DNA of 41,137 bases from a virus, in the IMG/VR virus record IMGVR_UViG_3300010392_000279, positions 1-41,137 of that record; one strand, 5' to 3'. A program made the position numbers and the translations under genes. This document shows, piece after piece, positions 1 through 6,497 of this stretch. Under the pieces are notes generated by a model. The model was given only the letters and a program-made list of their open reading frames with translations. It ran no database searches and was not told the origin of the DNA. Each line of letters opens with the position of its first letter. Within the stretch, counting starts at the first letter, position 1.

Positions 1-25
1 AATTGGGTATGAATACTTTTGCCAT
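1..25 (-). CDS. Partial second copy of the first leftward gene (contig overlap)
   Basis: The first eight codons of the leftward gene at 40706-41035, repeated only because the contig ends overlap. It is not a separate gene and reads off the left end of the window. Confidence 0.85.
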
Positions 26-127
26 TTCGTTCTCCTTATCTCGTTCTGAAATCAATTATTAACCCAAACTCAAGTTTAGAAAACCCCAAATACAAAAGTT
101 CTCAAAAAAATATGTTTTTCTGTCCCT
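1..127. repeat. Terminal direct repeat, left copy (circle closure)
   Basis: These 127 bases are identical to 41011-41137. A single exact copy of this length at both ends of a contig is typical of an assembler closing a circular graph, so it probably marks a circular or circularly permuted genome and not a biological terminal repeat. Positions 1-25 are the 5' end of the leftward gene that is complete at 40706-41035. Confidence 0.9.
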
Positions 128-221
128 GAGAAAAAGTTTCAAAAGTTTCGTTCAAAGTGCTTGACCTTTTGAATGATTGGATTTATTATACCTATAGAAC
201 GAAAGCAAAGGAAGTACGGAA
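128..221 (+). promoter_or_regulatory. Early rightward promoter with tandem and inverted operator-like repeats
   Basis: A sigma70-type promoter: -35 TTGACC at 161-166, 17-bp spacer, -10 TATTAT at 184-189. Upstream lies a tandem repeat AAAAGTTTC (132-149). An inverted pair, TTCAAA (151-156) and TTTGAA (168-173), straddles the -35 box. Nearly the same 40-bp block recurs at 3625-3670 before the next gene group, which suggests a common regulator. The ribosome-binding site AAGGAAG at about 208-214 serves the ATG at 222. Confidence 0.7.
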
Positions 222-428
222 ATGAGAGTAAACAAATCAGAAGTAATTTTTATATTGGATGCATGTTGGAATCAGTTTGTTAATGGTCTGGAGCAATTCT
301 GCGGAGATCAGGCAGTTGACATGCTAATGTGCGAATGTGGATATGTCGGGGAAGATTCTGGGGAATTATACGACATAGTTGCTGAGTATGAAGAAACATT
401 ATTCAGCGAAGGAAGGGTGGCAAGATGA
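222..428 (+). CDS. Small early protein, unknown
   Basis: First gene of the rightward early unit, 68 residues, acidic (many Glu and Asp in the C-terminal half) with three cysteines in the middle. It has a good ribosome-binding site (AAGGAAG, 7 bases before ATG) directly after the strong promoter, so it should be among the first proteins made. Its stop overlaps the next start (ATGA). I do not recognise a family; early phage proteins in this position often alter host functions, but nothing here shows that. Confidence 0.75.
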   Translation: MRVNKSEVIFILDACWNQFVNGLEQFCGDQAVDMLMCECGYVGEDSGELYDIVAEYEETLFSEGRVAR

Positions 429-736
429 GAAAGCAAGAATGGCTTGAGGACTTGGCTGAGAAGGTAGCTGCGCAGTTGGATACTTCCGGGAAATCCATGG
501 AACAGATTGCACTCAATTTTGAAGGGATTATGATGGAGAAATCCGGGTGGCAGATTGCTCCTTGCGACACGCTCCATTTGGGCTCTTCCAGAGGCTATTG
601 GGAAATGTGGTTCAAATCCCGGTGGGATGATCTTGAGATAAATGTCAACGTCACCCGGCATACCCTTTCAAGAACGGAAGGCAAACTGGTCATCGAAGTC
701 TCTGTTGTTGTGGACGTGTTCGGGGAGGAGTCATAA
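425..736 (+). CDS. Early protein, unknown
   Basis: A 103-residue soluble protein with an amphipathic N-terminal helix (about residues 4-40) and a beta-rich C-terminal half with alternating hydrophobic residues (about 55-98). It overlaps its upstream neighbour by ATGA and its downstream neighbour by one base, indicating translational coupling. No family recognised. Confidence 0.75.
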   Translation: MRKQEWLEDLAEKVAAQLDTSGKSMEQIALNFEGIMMEKSGWQIAPCDTLHLGSSRGYWEMWFKSRWDDLEINVNVTRHTLSRTEGKLVIEVSVVVDVFGEES

Positions 737-972
737 TGTTGCTTAATGGAGATTTGGGCCAAATGTGTCGCCAAAAAAGTGCTTTGAGAATGGCTGGTTT
801 CATAGTCGGGCAAACTGACATTTATCCGACTGTTGAAGAAAGTGATGTTGAAAGGGCATTGCTGTTTATATACATAAACAAAATTGATGGGTGGTGGAAT
901 TATGAAAGTGATTTCATCAATCACGGCATTTGTACCAAAGAGCAATTTTGGACAAAAATGGAGGACTCATGA
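736..972 (+). CDS. Early protein with a DGWWNY motif
   Basis: A 78-residue protein of unknown function. Residues 50-55 read DGWWNY, a rare hexapeptide that also occurs in the 222-residue protein at 1537-2205, and the DNA under the two motifs is nearly identical (GGGTGGTGGAATTA in both). The start overlaps the upstream stop (TAATG). Confidence 0.7.
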   Translation: MLLNGDLGQMCRQKSALRMAGFIVGQTDIYPTVEESDVERALLFIYINKIDGWWNYESDFINHGICTKEQFWTKMEDS

Positions 973-1154
973 ACTGGCATGGCATCGGAAGATATTTTTC
1001 AGACTGGAGAAGGAAAGTCAACGGCATCCAGAGCACCAATCAATACAAAGGTTTTGGGCGAACAAACAACCCAAGAAATCACAATTCAAAAAAAGCATCC
1101 AAGGCAAAAAAGAAAAACAGAGCCGGGAGCAAAAGAAGGAAGGCAAACAGGTGA
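969..1154 (+). CDS. Small very basic protein
   Basis: I place the start at the ATG of 969 (ATGA overlap with the upstream stop, GGAGG at 960-964), giving 61 residues. The first part is mixed; the last 20 or so residues are almost all Lys, Arg, Ser and Asn, which suggests binding to DNA or RNA. No family recognised. The open frame continues upstream of this ATG, but the ribosome-binding site and the overlap favour this start. Confidence 0.6.
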   Translation: MNWHGIGRYFSDWRRKVNGIQSTNQYKGFGRTNNPRNHNSKKASKAKKKNRAGSKRRKANR

Positions 1155-1348
1155 AAGCATATACAAGAAGACAGGTCATAACAATATGGTTGACGCAGCA
1201 AGACAGACTTCTGGATAGTTTTGTTTGTCCCGATTGCCGGGACATTCTGGAGCAGATAGCAGGTACATTAGAATGTACGAATGAAGCCTGTATAAACAAG
1301 CAGAGATTTGCTCTTAATGGGGAGGTATTATATGGGCACGATAATTAG
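1151..1348 (+). CDS. Small zinc-finger-like protein, GTG start
   Basis: A 65-residue protein with a CxxC pair (CPDC) and a second Cys pair (C-TNEA-C) about 16 residues later, typical of a small zinc ribbon. The start is inferred as GTG at 1151, which overlaps the upstream stop (GTGA) and has AGGAAGG ahead of it. A longer frame is open back to 884, but it would run through two other genes and has no ribosome-binding site there. Confidence 0.6.
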   Translation: MKAYTRRQVITIWLTQQDRLLDSFVCPDCRDILEQIAGTLECTNEACINKQRFALNGEVLYGHDN

Positions 1349-1535
1349 AAAGGACACCGACACGGATGTTATCCGGGAGATTACTTTGGATCATTCTCTG
1401 GTGGAAATTAAGATACAAAAACAGTACACCCATATTGTTTCTTTTTTGACCATCGGGGATCTGACTTTTGAGATGTCGCAGCACGACATGATAACACTCG
1501 CAGAACAACTAATTTCTGTAAGCAAAGGAGAATGA
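1332..1535 (+). CDS. Small early protein, unknown
   Basis: 67 residues, beginning at the ATG of 1332, which has GGAGG at 1321-1325 and overlaps the end of the zinc-finger gene. The sequence alternates hydrophobic and charged residues, suggesting a small beta-sheet domain followed by a helix. No family recognised. Confidence 0.7.
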   Translation: MGTIIRKDTDTDVIREITLDHSLVEIKIQKQYTHIVSFLTIGDLTFEMSQHDMITLAEQLISVSKGE

Positions 1536-1536
1536 A

Positions 1537-2205
1537 ATGAAAACATTAAAAAGGGGTGACTTTGTTACCAGCAAATCAAACGGACGCGGGATTGTATTGG
1601 ACAATTCAACTACAAATGGGATAAATGTTTTATTCGAGAATATGACAACAAGCCAATGGCATGTTCCTCGTGAAGAGCTATTTGTCAAAGGTGACAAGGT
1701 AATTTGTAAACCCGCAGACGGGTGGTGGAATTACAAAGAAGTCAAAACCTTCTATGAGCCCATGGTACATAACCCAAACTGCGATTCCCGGTACACCGTA
1801 AAACCGAAGAAATCAAACAAGGTGAATTATTGTTATGATATCAGGCATGTTGGAGTTAATCATGAGCAGAAGTTGCTCGACAAAGTTATCGATAAGACAT
1901 TAACAAATCACCCCATCTCAGTCCCGGAAATCAGCAGGACAATTTACAGAGCCGGGCAACTGGCAGATGTCGGCATCAAGGCAGACAAGGTGCTCAAGAA
2001 GGAAGTCTATGCCAAGAAGTACAAACAACAGGATCTCGTTTTTGAGACATTCCCTGCTGCTGTTGAAATTAAGGGGATGAGTGGTCATGAACTTGCTCAT
2101 TACACCAGATGCATTAGCATCCCAGTTGAGGAAACAAAAGAGCAGCTGTTGAAGCGAATTGAAATATTAGAATTGAAAGCGAGAATTGAGGAGTTGGAAA
2201 AATGA
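1537..2205 (+). CDS. 222-residue early protein with SH3-like start and C-terminal coiled coil
   Basis: The largest of the first twelve early genes. The N-terminal 60 residues (RGDFV, GRGIVL, KGDKVICK) look like a small beta-barrel of the KOW/SH3 kind. A DGWWNY motif at about 61-66 is shared with the protein at 736-972. The middle (about 100-170) is basic and mixed, and the last 25 residues form a heptad-repeat coiled coil. An RBS (AAGGAG) precedes the ATG. No function can be assigned. Confidence 0.75.
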   Translation: MKTLKRGDFVTSKSNGRGIVLDNSTTNGINVLFENMTTSQWHVPREELFVKGDKVICKPADGWWNYKEVKTFYEPMVHNPNCDSRYTVKPKKSNKVNYCYDIRHVGVNHEQKLLDKVIDKTLTNHPISVPEISRTIYRAGQLADVGIKADKVLKKEVYAKKYKQQDLVFETFPAAVEIKGMSGHELAHYTRCISIPVEETKEQLLKRIEILELKARIEELEK

Positions 2206-2555
2206 AGAAAATGTATGTGTTAGAAATGGAAGTGAACCCGGAGGCATTATCACCCCAAGCTGGGGACAGGGACGTGCCAATTGAGAAGGCTTTCCCGGAG
2301 GTAGACTCAAAGGCAATCCATGATCTGATAAATAATACAGAGGAAGAGTGCAAGGAGTCCGGGATGGCTTTCTCCACCCACCTTTCCCTATTAAAAAAAC
2401 TGGAAGCCGGGGAAGTTCCTGGAGCTATGCTGCTGGTGTTGTCAGGTTTATTTCTCCAGGAAAAATTGCGCGATATGCACCGCCCGCAGATTGCTGATAT
2501 CATGCAGAAACTCGACAGCATGCTTCAGGAGGAGATTGACCGTGACAAAATATGA
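2202..2555 (+). CDS. Acidic helical early protein, unknown
   Basis: 117 residues, mostly helical and acidic, ATGA overlap with the upstream gene. It ends in an amphipathic helix (about 85-113) rich in Gln, Lys and Glu. The ribosome-binding site for the next gene lies inside its last codons. No family recognised. Confidence 0.7.
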   Translation: MKKMYVLEMEVNPEALSPQAGDRDVPIEKAFPEVDSKAIHDLINNTEEECKESGMAFSTHLSLLKKLEAGEVPGAMLLVLSGLFLQEKLRDMHRPQIADIMQKLDSMLQEEIDRDKI

Positions 2556-2712
2556 GTTGAATCAGAAACGGATGAGAAGATGTCAGGAAGCTGCCCGGCG
2601 CGTTGGGAATTTTGCCATGGAAAAAATGTGGCGCCAGAAGGAAATTGCGCTGAGAGCAAAGGGTGATCGGATGAGTGCATCAGAGGGAGGTGAGAATGTC
2701 CAAGCACTTTGA
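2542..2712 (+). CDS. Small basic helical protein, GTG start
   Basis: 56 residues from the GTG at 2542, chosen because AGGAGG (2528-2533) stands eight bases ahead of it. It overlaps the upstream gene by 14 bases and the next by 17. The protein is a run of Arg/Lys/Glu-rich amphipathic helix. Function unknown. Confidence 0.6.
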   Translation: MTKYELNQKRMRRCQEAARRVGNFAMEKMWRQKEIALRAKGDRMSASEGGENVQAL

Positions 2713-2941
2713 TGTTGAGTATTACGGCACAGATCTCCAAGTGGAGTTTGATGAGGAGATGGAAGTTGTTAAAATATTACACAAAGGTGAGGACATTACT
2801 GAGATGATGTCTTATATGTATGACTGTGCTTTGGAGAGATTCCAAGAGCACGCGCATGAACAGCTCCGGGAGAACGGAAGACTGGACAGGGAAGATCACA
2901 TAGCAGATTTGATCGAGGAGAAAAAATGGGAAAGAACATAA
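2696..2941 (+). CDS. Small acidic protein, unknown
   Basis: 81 residues from the ATG at 2696, preceded by GGAGGTGA. Strand-rich start (about 5-35), then an acidic helix with several His residues (about 45-80). Overlaps both neighbours. No family recognised. Confidence 0.7.
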   Translation: MSKHFDVEYYGTDLQVEFDEEMEVVKILHKGEDITEMMSYMYDCALERFQEHAHEQLRENGRLDREDHIADLIEEKKWERT

Positions 2942-3348
2942 CAGACTTCAGTTTTAAATATTGGGATGATTCAAACTTGTTACATTCTTTATGTTCTGAA
3001 TGCAAACCGAGTGTTATGAAGTCCTTAAAAAGAAATGAGTTTGAAGTTGAGATTGACCTCTCAGTCAAATGTGTAGAATCTCAACCCGGCGATGGCACGG
3101 CATATTCATATTTTGTTTTCCGGGAAGGGTATGATAATTTTCATTTCATGCCGAGACACAATACATTCAGATATCCTCAAAGGTTGAGCTACTGGGAATG
3201 TAAAGATTTTGAAACATTTGCTCCTCATCAACGGCCAGAAGGATATCAACTTCAGGATAAACTAATCAAGCTTGCAGAAGAACATAATTGTAATCCGCAC
3301 ACTTTGCTGGAATGCATCAGGACTATGAAGGAGATAAAAAATGGATAG
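2926..3348 (+). CDS. 140-residue early protein, unknown
   Basis: Soluble protein rich in aromatic residues between about 50 and 90, with cysteines at about 23, 26, 49 and 92. GAGGAG precedes the ATG. No motif recognised. Confidence 0.7.
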   Translation: MGKNITDFSFKYWDDSNLLHSLCSECKPSVMKSLKRNEFEVEIDLSVKCVESQPGDGTAYSYFVFREGYDNFHFMPRHNTFRYPQRLSYWECKDFETFAPHQRPEGYQLQDKLIKLAEEHNCNPHTLLECIRTMKEIKNG

Positions 3349-3568
3349 ATTCATAATAACATTCGGGCAGAAGCATGCCCACCGGGTAAATGGAACAACA
3401 TTTGATAAAGATTCAGTTGCAGTTATCAGAGCAGAAGATTATGAGGAAGCTCGGAAGCTTGCTTTTAATTTTTTTGATAACAAGTTCCATAATTGTATGA
3501 CTGAAGAGGAGTTTGACGACGGAAATCTGATACAGTACTTTCCTCGTGGGAAATTTAATGCAAATTAA
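3341..3568 (+). CDS. Small early protein, unknown
   Basis: 75 residues, last gene before the terminator at 3573. The pattern of a strand start, an Ala-Glu-rich helix (RAEDYEEARKLAFNFF) and an acidic tail is common in small phage proteins of unknown role. Overlaps the upstream gene by eight bases. Confidence 0.7.
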   Translation: MDRFIITFGQKHAHRVNGTTFDKDSVAVIRAEDYEEARKLAFNFFDNKFHNCMTEEEFDDGNLIQYFPRGKFNAN

Positions 3569-3572
3569 AATA

Positions 3573-3609
3573 ACATCTAGTGCCTGTTTATCGGTGCTAG
3601 ATGTACTTT
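3573..3609 (+). terminator. Rho-independent terminator ending the first early gene group
   Basis: Perfect 8-bp stem ACATCTAG (3573-3580) with CTAGATGT (3597-3604), extended inward by a few pairs, followed by ACTTTTTG. It lies 5 bases after the stop at 3568 and just before the second early promoter. Confidence 0.75.
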
Positions 3610-3620
3610 TTGCGAAAAAA

Positions 3621-3735
3621 ACAAAAAAGTTTCAAAAGTTTCGTTCAAAACACTTGATCTTTTGGACGAATGGCGTCATACTGATATTAGGTTCTGGAAA
3701 CGGAATACTTCAAAAAGCCAAAACGGAGAACAAAG
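3621..3735 (+). promoter_or_regulatory. Second early rightward promoter, duplicate of the first operator block
   Basis: The AAAAAGTTTC-AAAAGTTTCG-TTCAAA block seen at 131-156 recurs at 3625-3650, followed by -35 TTGATC (3654-3659), a 17-bp spacer and -10 CATACT (3677-3682). The inverted half-sites around the -35 are less perfect than in the first copy (TTCAAA, TTTTGGA). It drives the 3736 gene and probably the whole replication group. Confidence 0.65.
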
Positions 3736-4245
3736 ATGACAAAATTAGATGTATTTAACGCAAAGACAAGTGAATTGGTAGCATTCTATAACGCAAACAC
3801 AACTGGCAGCCCGGTGAAGAGATTCGCAACAAGAGCAGCAGCAGAAAAAAGAGTCATGGCACTTATCGACGCACCAGCCCAGAAAGTAACACCGATTGTT
3901 GAAGAAGAACTTGCGGATGTCGACACAGCCACAGAAGAAATTGCTGAAGAAGAAACAACTGCGAAAATATCTGGTGCTGTAAAGCTCGCAGACGGGTCAG
4001 AGTGGAACAGTCAGCTGGCAGCTTCAATCCACGAAAGCTGGAAAGTGCCTGAGTTTGATGTAAAGAGGAGACAGCGATCAGCAGTTGTTGTAGACGGGAA
4101 TGAGTTTCCATCAGTTCGACAGGCTTTCATCGAGCTTGATCTCCCTCTGAGCAAGCACATAAAATTCAGAATGACTCTGAAAAAAGAAACAACTCTTGAA
4201 GAGTTCGGCATGACTTGGGAAATTGTACCCCTGAATTACAAATAG
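3736..4245 (+). CDS. Probable DNA-binding protein with phage AFYN-type N-terminus
   Basis: 169 residues. Residues 1-43 match a motif I know from many phage proteins (LVAFYNA, then PVKRFATRAAAEKRV). Residues 50-75 are an acidic Glu/Thr linker. Residues 110-145 (DGNEFPSVRQAF, then LPLSKHIKFRMTLK) resemble the NUMOD/IENR1 type of helix-turn-helix found next to homing nucleases and in phage regulators. It is the first gene after the second early promoter, so it is a good candidate regulator. The last base of its stop codon is also the first paired base of the hammerhead ribozyme that follows. Confidence 0.75.
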   Translation: MTKLDVFNAKTSELVAFYNANTTGSPVKRFATRAAAEKRVMALIDAPAQKVTPIVEEELADVDTATEEIAEEETTAKISGAVKLADGSEWNSQLAASIHESWKVPEFDVKRRQRSAVVVDGNEFPSVRQAFIELDLPLSKHIKFRMTLKKETTLEEFGMTWEIVPLNYK

Positions 4246-4315
4246 TCGAAACCACCCCGGGCAACCGGGGAATGGTCTGCCGGGGTTTGCCTCCCGGTAC
4301 TGATGAGACAGGCAA
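4245..4315 (+). ncRNA. Type II hammerhead ribozyme with a loop I pseudoknot
   Basis: All core bases are present in the type II order. GAAA is at 4248-4251. Stem III is 4252-4260 with 4265-4275 (GCAA loop, two-base bulge at 4271-4272). The cleavage triplet GUC is at 4275-4277. Stem I is 4278-4284 with 4293-4299 (7 bp, one G-U). CUGAUGA is at 4300-4306. Stem II is only G4245-U-C4247 with G4307-A-C4309. Loop I bases UUGCCU (4287-4292) are exactly complementary to AGGCAA (4310-4315) directly after stem II, giving a 6-bp pseudoknot. Predicted cleavage is between 4277 and 4278. The pseudoknot partly covers the AAGGAG ribosome-binding site (4314-4319) of the next gene. Cleavage would separate the upstream mRNA from the downstream one. 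Confidence 0.88.
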
Positions 4316-4326
4316 GGAGAACTAAA

Positions 4327-4611
4327 TTGAAAAGAACGAAACCAACAACCAACGCCAGAATAATCGCGATGCTGAATGCAAAATATCCCGGCATCACAGT
4401 ATTTGAAAGAGATGATTGCGTCATCATGTCCTGCGAAAGTGGATTTGAAGTCAACGGACTTCCTCTTGCTGATTATTATGCCGAGGATTTCATGGAAAAG
4501 ACCTACACCATGGGTGTTGAGAATAAGTTCAACAAATGGCTGGAAGATCATGAACTCTGGTCAGAATGGGACAATCCAGGATGCCTTTGCATCTATGACA
4601 ATTTAGCATGA
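4327..4611 (+). CDS. Protein downstream of the hammerhead, TTG start
   Basis: 94 residues of unknown function, acidic toward the C-terminus with several Trp and Cys. I choose the TTG at 4327, because AAGGAG (4314-4319) is seven bases ahead. The ATG at 4303 in the same frame lies inside the ribozyme core, and its mRNA would be folded. Its translation is therefore the likely target of the ribozyme or pseudoknot. Confidence 0.7.
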   Translation: MKRTKPTTNARIIAMLNAKYPGITVFERDDCVIMSCESGFEVNGLPLADYYAEDFMEKTYTMGVENKFNKWLEDHELWSEWDNPGCLCIYDNLA

Positions 4612-4616
4612 ACACC

Positions 4617-4646
4617 AAGCTCCCTCCGGGGAGCTTTATTATATTA
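4617..4646 (+). terminator. Hairpin, probable terminator or attenuator
   Basis: Stem AAGCTCCC with GGGAGCTT (4617-4624 with 4629-4636, loop UCCG) followed by an AU-rich TTATTATATT rather than a clean U run. It lies six bases after the 4611 stop and just before the GGAGG of the 4658 gene, so partial termination is more likely than a full stop. Confidence 0.55.
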
Positions 4647-4657
4647 TGGAGGTAATT

Positions 4658-4879
4658 ATGTCAAGACCAAGGACATTATTTGATGGAACAGAAGTTGCGC
4701 TGAGGGCAACAGGAGAAACAACATTACAGAAGGCATCAGACAGAAGGGCTGTTGTTGATCTATTAGTAAACAACGGAGGCAAAATGGAGATCCGTCAAAT
4801 CAATAAACATTTCGGGTTTGATATTTCTGCTGTTATCCGAGCGTTGCTGAGAACGGGATGGTTGGAGGTTGTTGAATGA
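4658..4879 (+). CDS. Small winged-helix protein
   Basis: 73 residues. The ATG at 4658 is preferred over the one at 4646 because GGAGG (4648-4652) sits correctly ahead of it. Residues 28-73 have the spacing of a winged helix-turn-helix (AVVDLLVNNGG, then IRQINKHFGF, then VIRALLRTGWLEVV). Probably binds DNA. It is translationally coupled (ATGA) to the flavoprotein gene that follows. Confidence 0.7.
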   Translation: MSRPRTLFDGTEVALRATGETTLQKASDRRAVVDLLVNNGGKMEIRQINKHFGFDISAVIRALLRTGWLEVVE

Positions 4880-5766
4880 TAATTGGAGCCGGGCTGACGG
4901 GATTGATCGCAGCACATGCATTCCCTCGGCAACAGATCATAGAGTCATCAGATGAACCTACGGACAACCACAAGGCTTTGCTTCGATTCAGGAGCTCAGC
5001 TGTAGCAGATTTGGTGGGGATTCCTTTCAAGCCTGTAACAGTTCGGAAGGGGATTTGGATGGATGATAAATGGCATTCTCCTCAGATTGACCTTGCCAAT
5101 TTGTACTCCCGGAAAGTGCTTGGGAAAATTATTGATAGGTCAATTTGGAACCTCGAAACTGTAACAAGGTGGATTGCCCCAGAGACATTCTATGAGCAAT
5201 TGATTGAGAATGTTAATCTGAGAATTGCTTGGGGAGTGGATTATGCTTTCTCTGATATAAATACAGCGCCAATTATCAGCACAGCACCTTTGTATTTGTC
5301 GGCATTTCATACCAGTATCAAAACTGAGCTCCCGGAGTTCCAAAGAGCACCAATTGAAGTGTTGAGATTCCGCATCACAGGGGACTGCAGAGTGTACCAA
5401 ACAGTTTACTTCCCGAGCCTTGAACATTGCCTATATCGGGCAAGCATCACCGGGAATTTATTGATCTGTGAGTTTGCCGGGAGTCCGTATGAAGGGAATT
5501 GGATGGTGGATGTTGAAAAGGCATTTGCGATTTATGATGCAGAACCGATTGAATCAACATCGCAGAGCTTCGGGAAAATTGCCCCGATAGATGAAGAACT
5601 GAGGCAACAGTATATTGCCACCTTGACTCGGGAAAAAAATATTTTTTCCTTGGGCAGATTCGCAACATGGCGCAACATCCTTCTGGATGACGTTGTTCAT
5701 GATATATCTGTAATCAGAAGGTTAATAACCTCAAATGAATATGGGAGAACTTTATGGCAAAAATAG
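4876..5766 (+). CDS. FAD-dependent oxidoreductase-like flavoprotein
   Basis: 296 residues. An N-terminal dinucleotide-binding fold is shown by GAGLTG at residues 4-9 (GxGxxG) and an acidic residue at the end of the second strand (E23). The C-terminus (about 265-290, SLGRFATWRN, then DDVVHD) resembles the second flavin-contact region of the UDP-galactopyranose mutase/amine-oxidase class. It is shorter than most members of that class. It overlaps thyX by 13 bases, and ThyX itself needs reduced FAD, so a role in thymidylate or modified-nucleotide synthesis is suggested by context. The substrate cannot be told from the sequence. Confidence 0.75.
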   Translation: MIIGAGLTGLIAAHAFPRQQIIESSDEPTDNHKALLRFRSSAVADLVGIPFKPVTVRKGIWMDDKWHSPQIDLANLYSRKVLGKIIDRSIWNLETVTRWIAPETFYEQLIENVNLRIAWGVDYAFSDINTAPIISTAPLYLSAFHTSIKTELPEFQRAPIEVLRFRITGDCRVYQTVYFPSLEHCLYRASITGNLLICEFAGSPYEGNWMVDVEKAFAIYDAEPIESTSQSFGKIAPIDEELRQQYIATLTREKNIFSLGRFATWRNILLDDVVHDISVIRRLITSNEYGRTLWQK

Positions 5767-6497
5767 AACTGATAGATTTTACAGGAGCAGGACATTATGA
5801 CGCGGAATGGTATGCTGCAGACATCCTGATCTTTACCAAACGCACCCGGCTCAATATGAGCCCAGAATCGTTCCGGGAAGTCCAGGATATGACTAGGGAA
5901 GAGAAGATCAAAGAGCTTGAGTATATGGCCACTACGATTGCCAGCTCATGGGAGTTTGCTGACCTGACCTTTATGATCTCAGGAGTCACCCGAGCTTGCG
6001 CCCAACAGATCACCAGAACACGCACCGGGAGTTACGCGATGCAGAGCCAACGAGTCACCGATGTCTCGGAAGCTGAAGTTGTAAATCCTTTTGCTGAAGG
6101 GGATTTTTCATTTGATTCCTTCAAGGAAGCTTCTGAAACGGCTATGCAGGAATATATGGGATTATTGAGTGAAGGAGCCAAGCCGCAGGACGCACGTGGG
6201 CTTCTCCCAATGAACATAACCTGTAATCTGGTAGCAAAGTACAATTTGAGATCCTTTGTGGATCTGGTCAAAGCCCGGAGAAGTCTCAGGACTCAAAGTG
6301 AGTATGCAGACATCATAGAACAGATGGTAAAACACGTGACAAATATATGGCCATGGGTTGAACCTTTCTTCGCAAGCGCAAATGAGAAAGCCTTGGATTT
6401 GCTCGGAGAAGTGGTTGAAGAAATGGGTCTGGAAACCGGGAAAGGGACAGGATGGAAAGTGGCCAAAGTCATGGACTTAATAAGGAGCTCAAAATGA
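5754..6497 (+). CDS. thyX: FAD-dependent thymidylate synthase ThyX
   Basis: 247 residues. ThyX methylates dUMP to dTMP using methylene-tetrahydrofolate, NADPH and FAD. The family signature RHRx7S appears at residues 88-98 as RTR-x7-S, followed by QR; the central His is replaced by Thr. The C-terminal signature is also present: NLRSFVDLVKARRSLRTQSE at about 167-186, where the family has the Asn, Arg and Gln-Glu pattern. The gene overlaps both neighbours and so belongs to a nucleotide-supply operon with the flavoprotein and the HAD protein. The altered RHR motif could affect flavin binding or substrate choice. Confidence 0.88.
   Translation: MAKIELIDFTGAGHYDAEWYAADILIFTKRTRLNMSPESFREVQDMTREEKIKELEYMATTIASSWEFADLTFMISGVTRACAQQITRTRTGSYAMQSQRVTDVSEAEVVNPFAEGDFSFDSFKEASETAMQEYMGLLSEGAKPQDARGLLPMNITCNLVAKYNLRSFVDLVKARRSLRTQSEYADIIEQMVKHVTNIWPWVEPFFASANEKALDLLGEVVEEMGLETGKGTGWKVAKVMDLIRSSK

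Noticed and set aside
884-1348. Single 154-residue frame covering 884-1348
   Set aside because: It would start inside another gene without a ribosome-binding site. Two smaller genes (969-1154, 1151-1348) with good sites and stop/start overlaps explain the region better.
3546-3758. 70-residue frame at the second early promoter
   Set aside because: It crosses the terminator, the operator block and the -35/-10 boxes and overlaps two real genes.
4252-4299. Tandem GC-rich hairpins at 4252-4299 as a rho-independent terminator
   Set aside because: There is no U run, and all core elements of a type II hammerhead are arranged around the two hairpins.
5140-5427. Minus-strand frames opposite the flavoprotein, polymerase and other rightward genes
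   Set aside because: Shadows of strongly supported genes; no ribosome-binding sites or operon structure on that strand.
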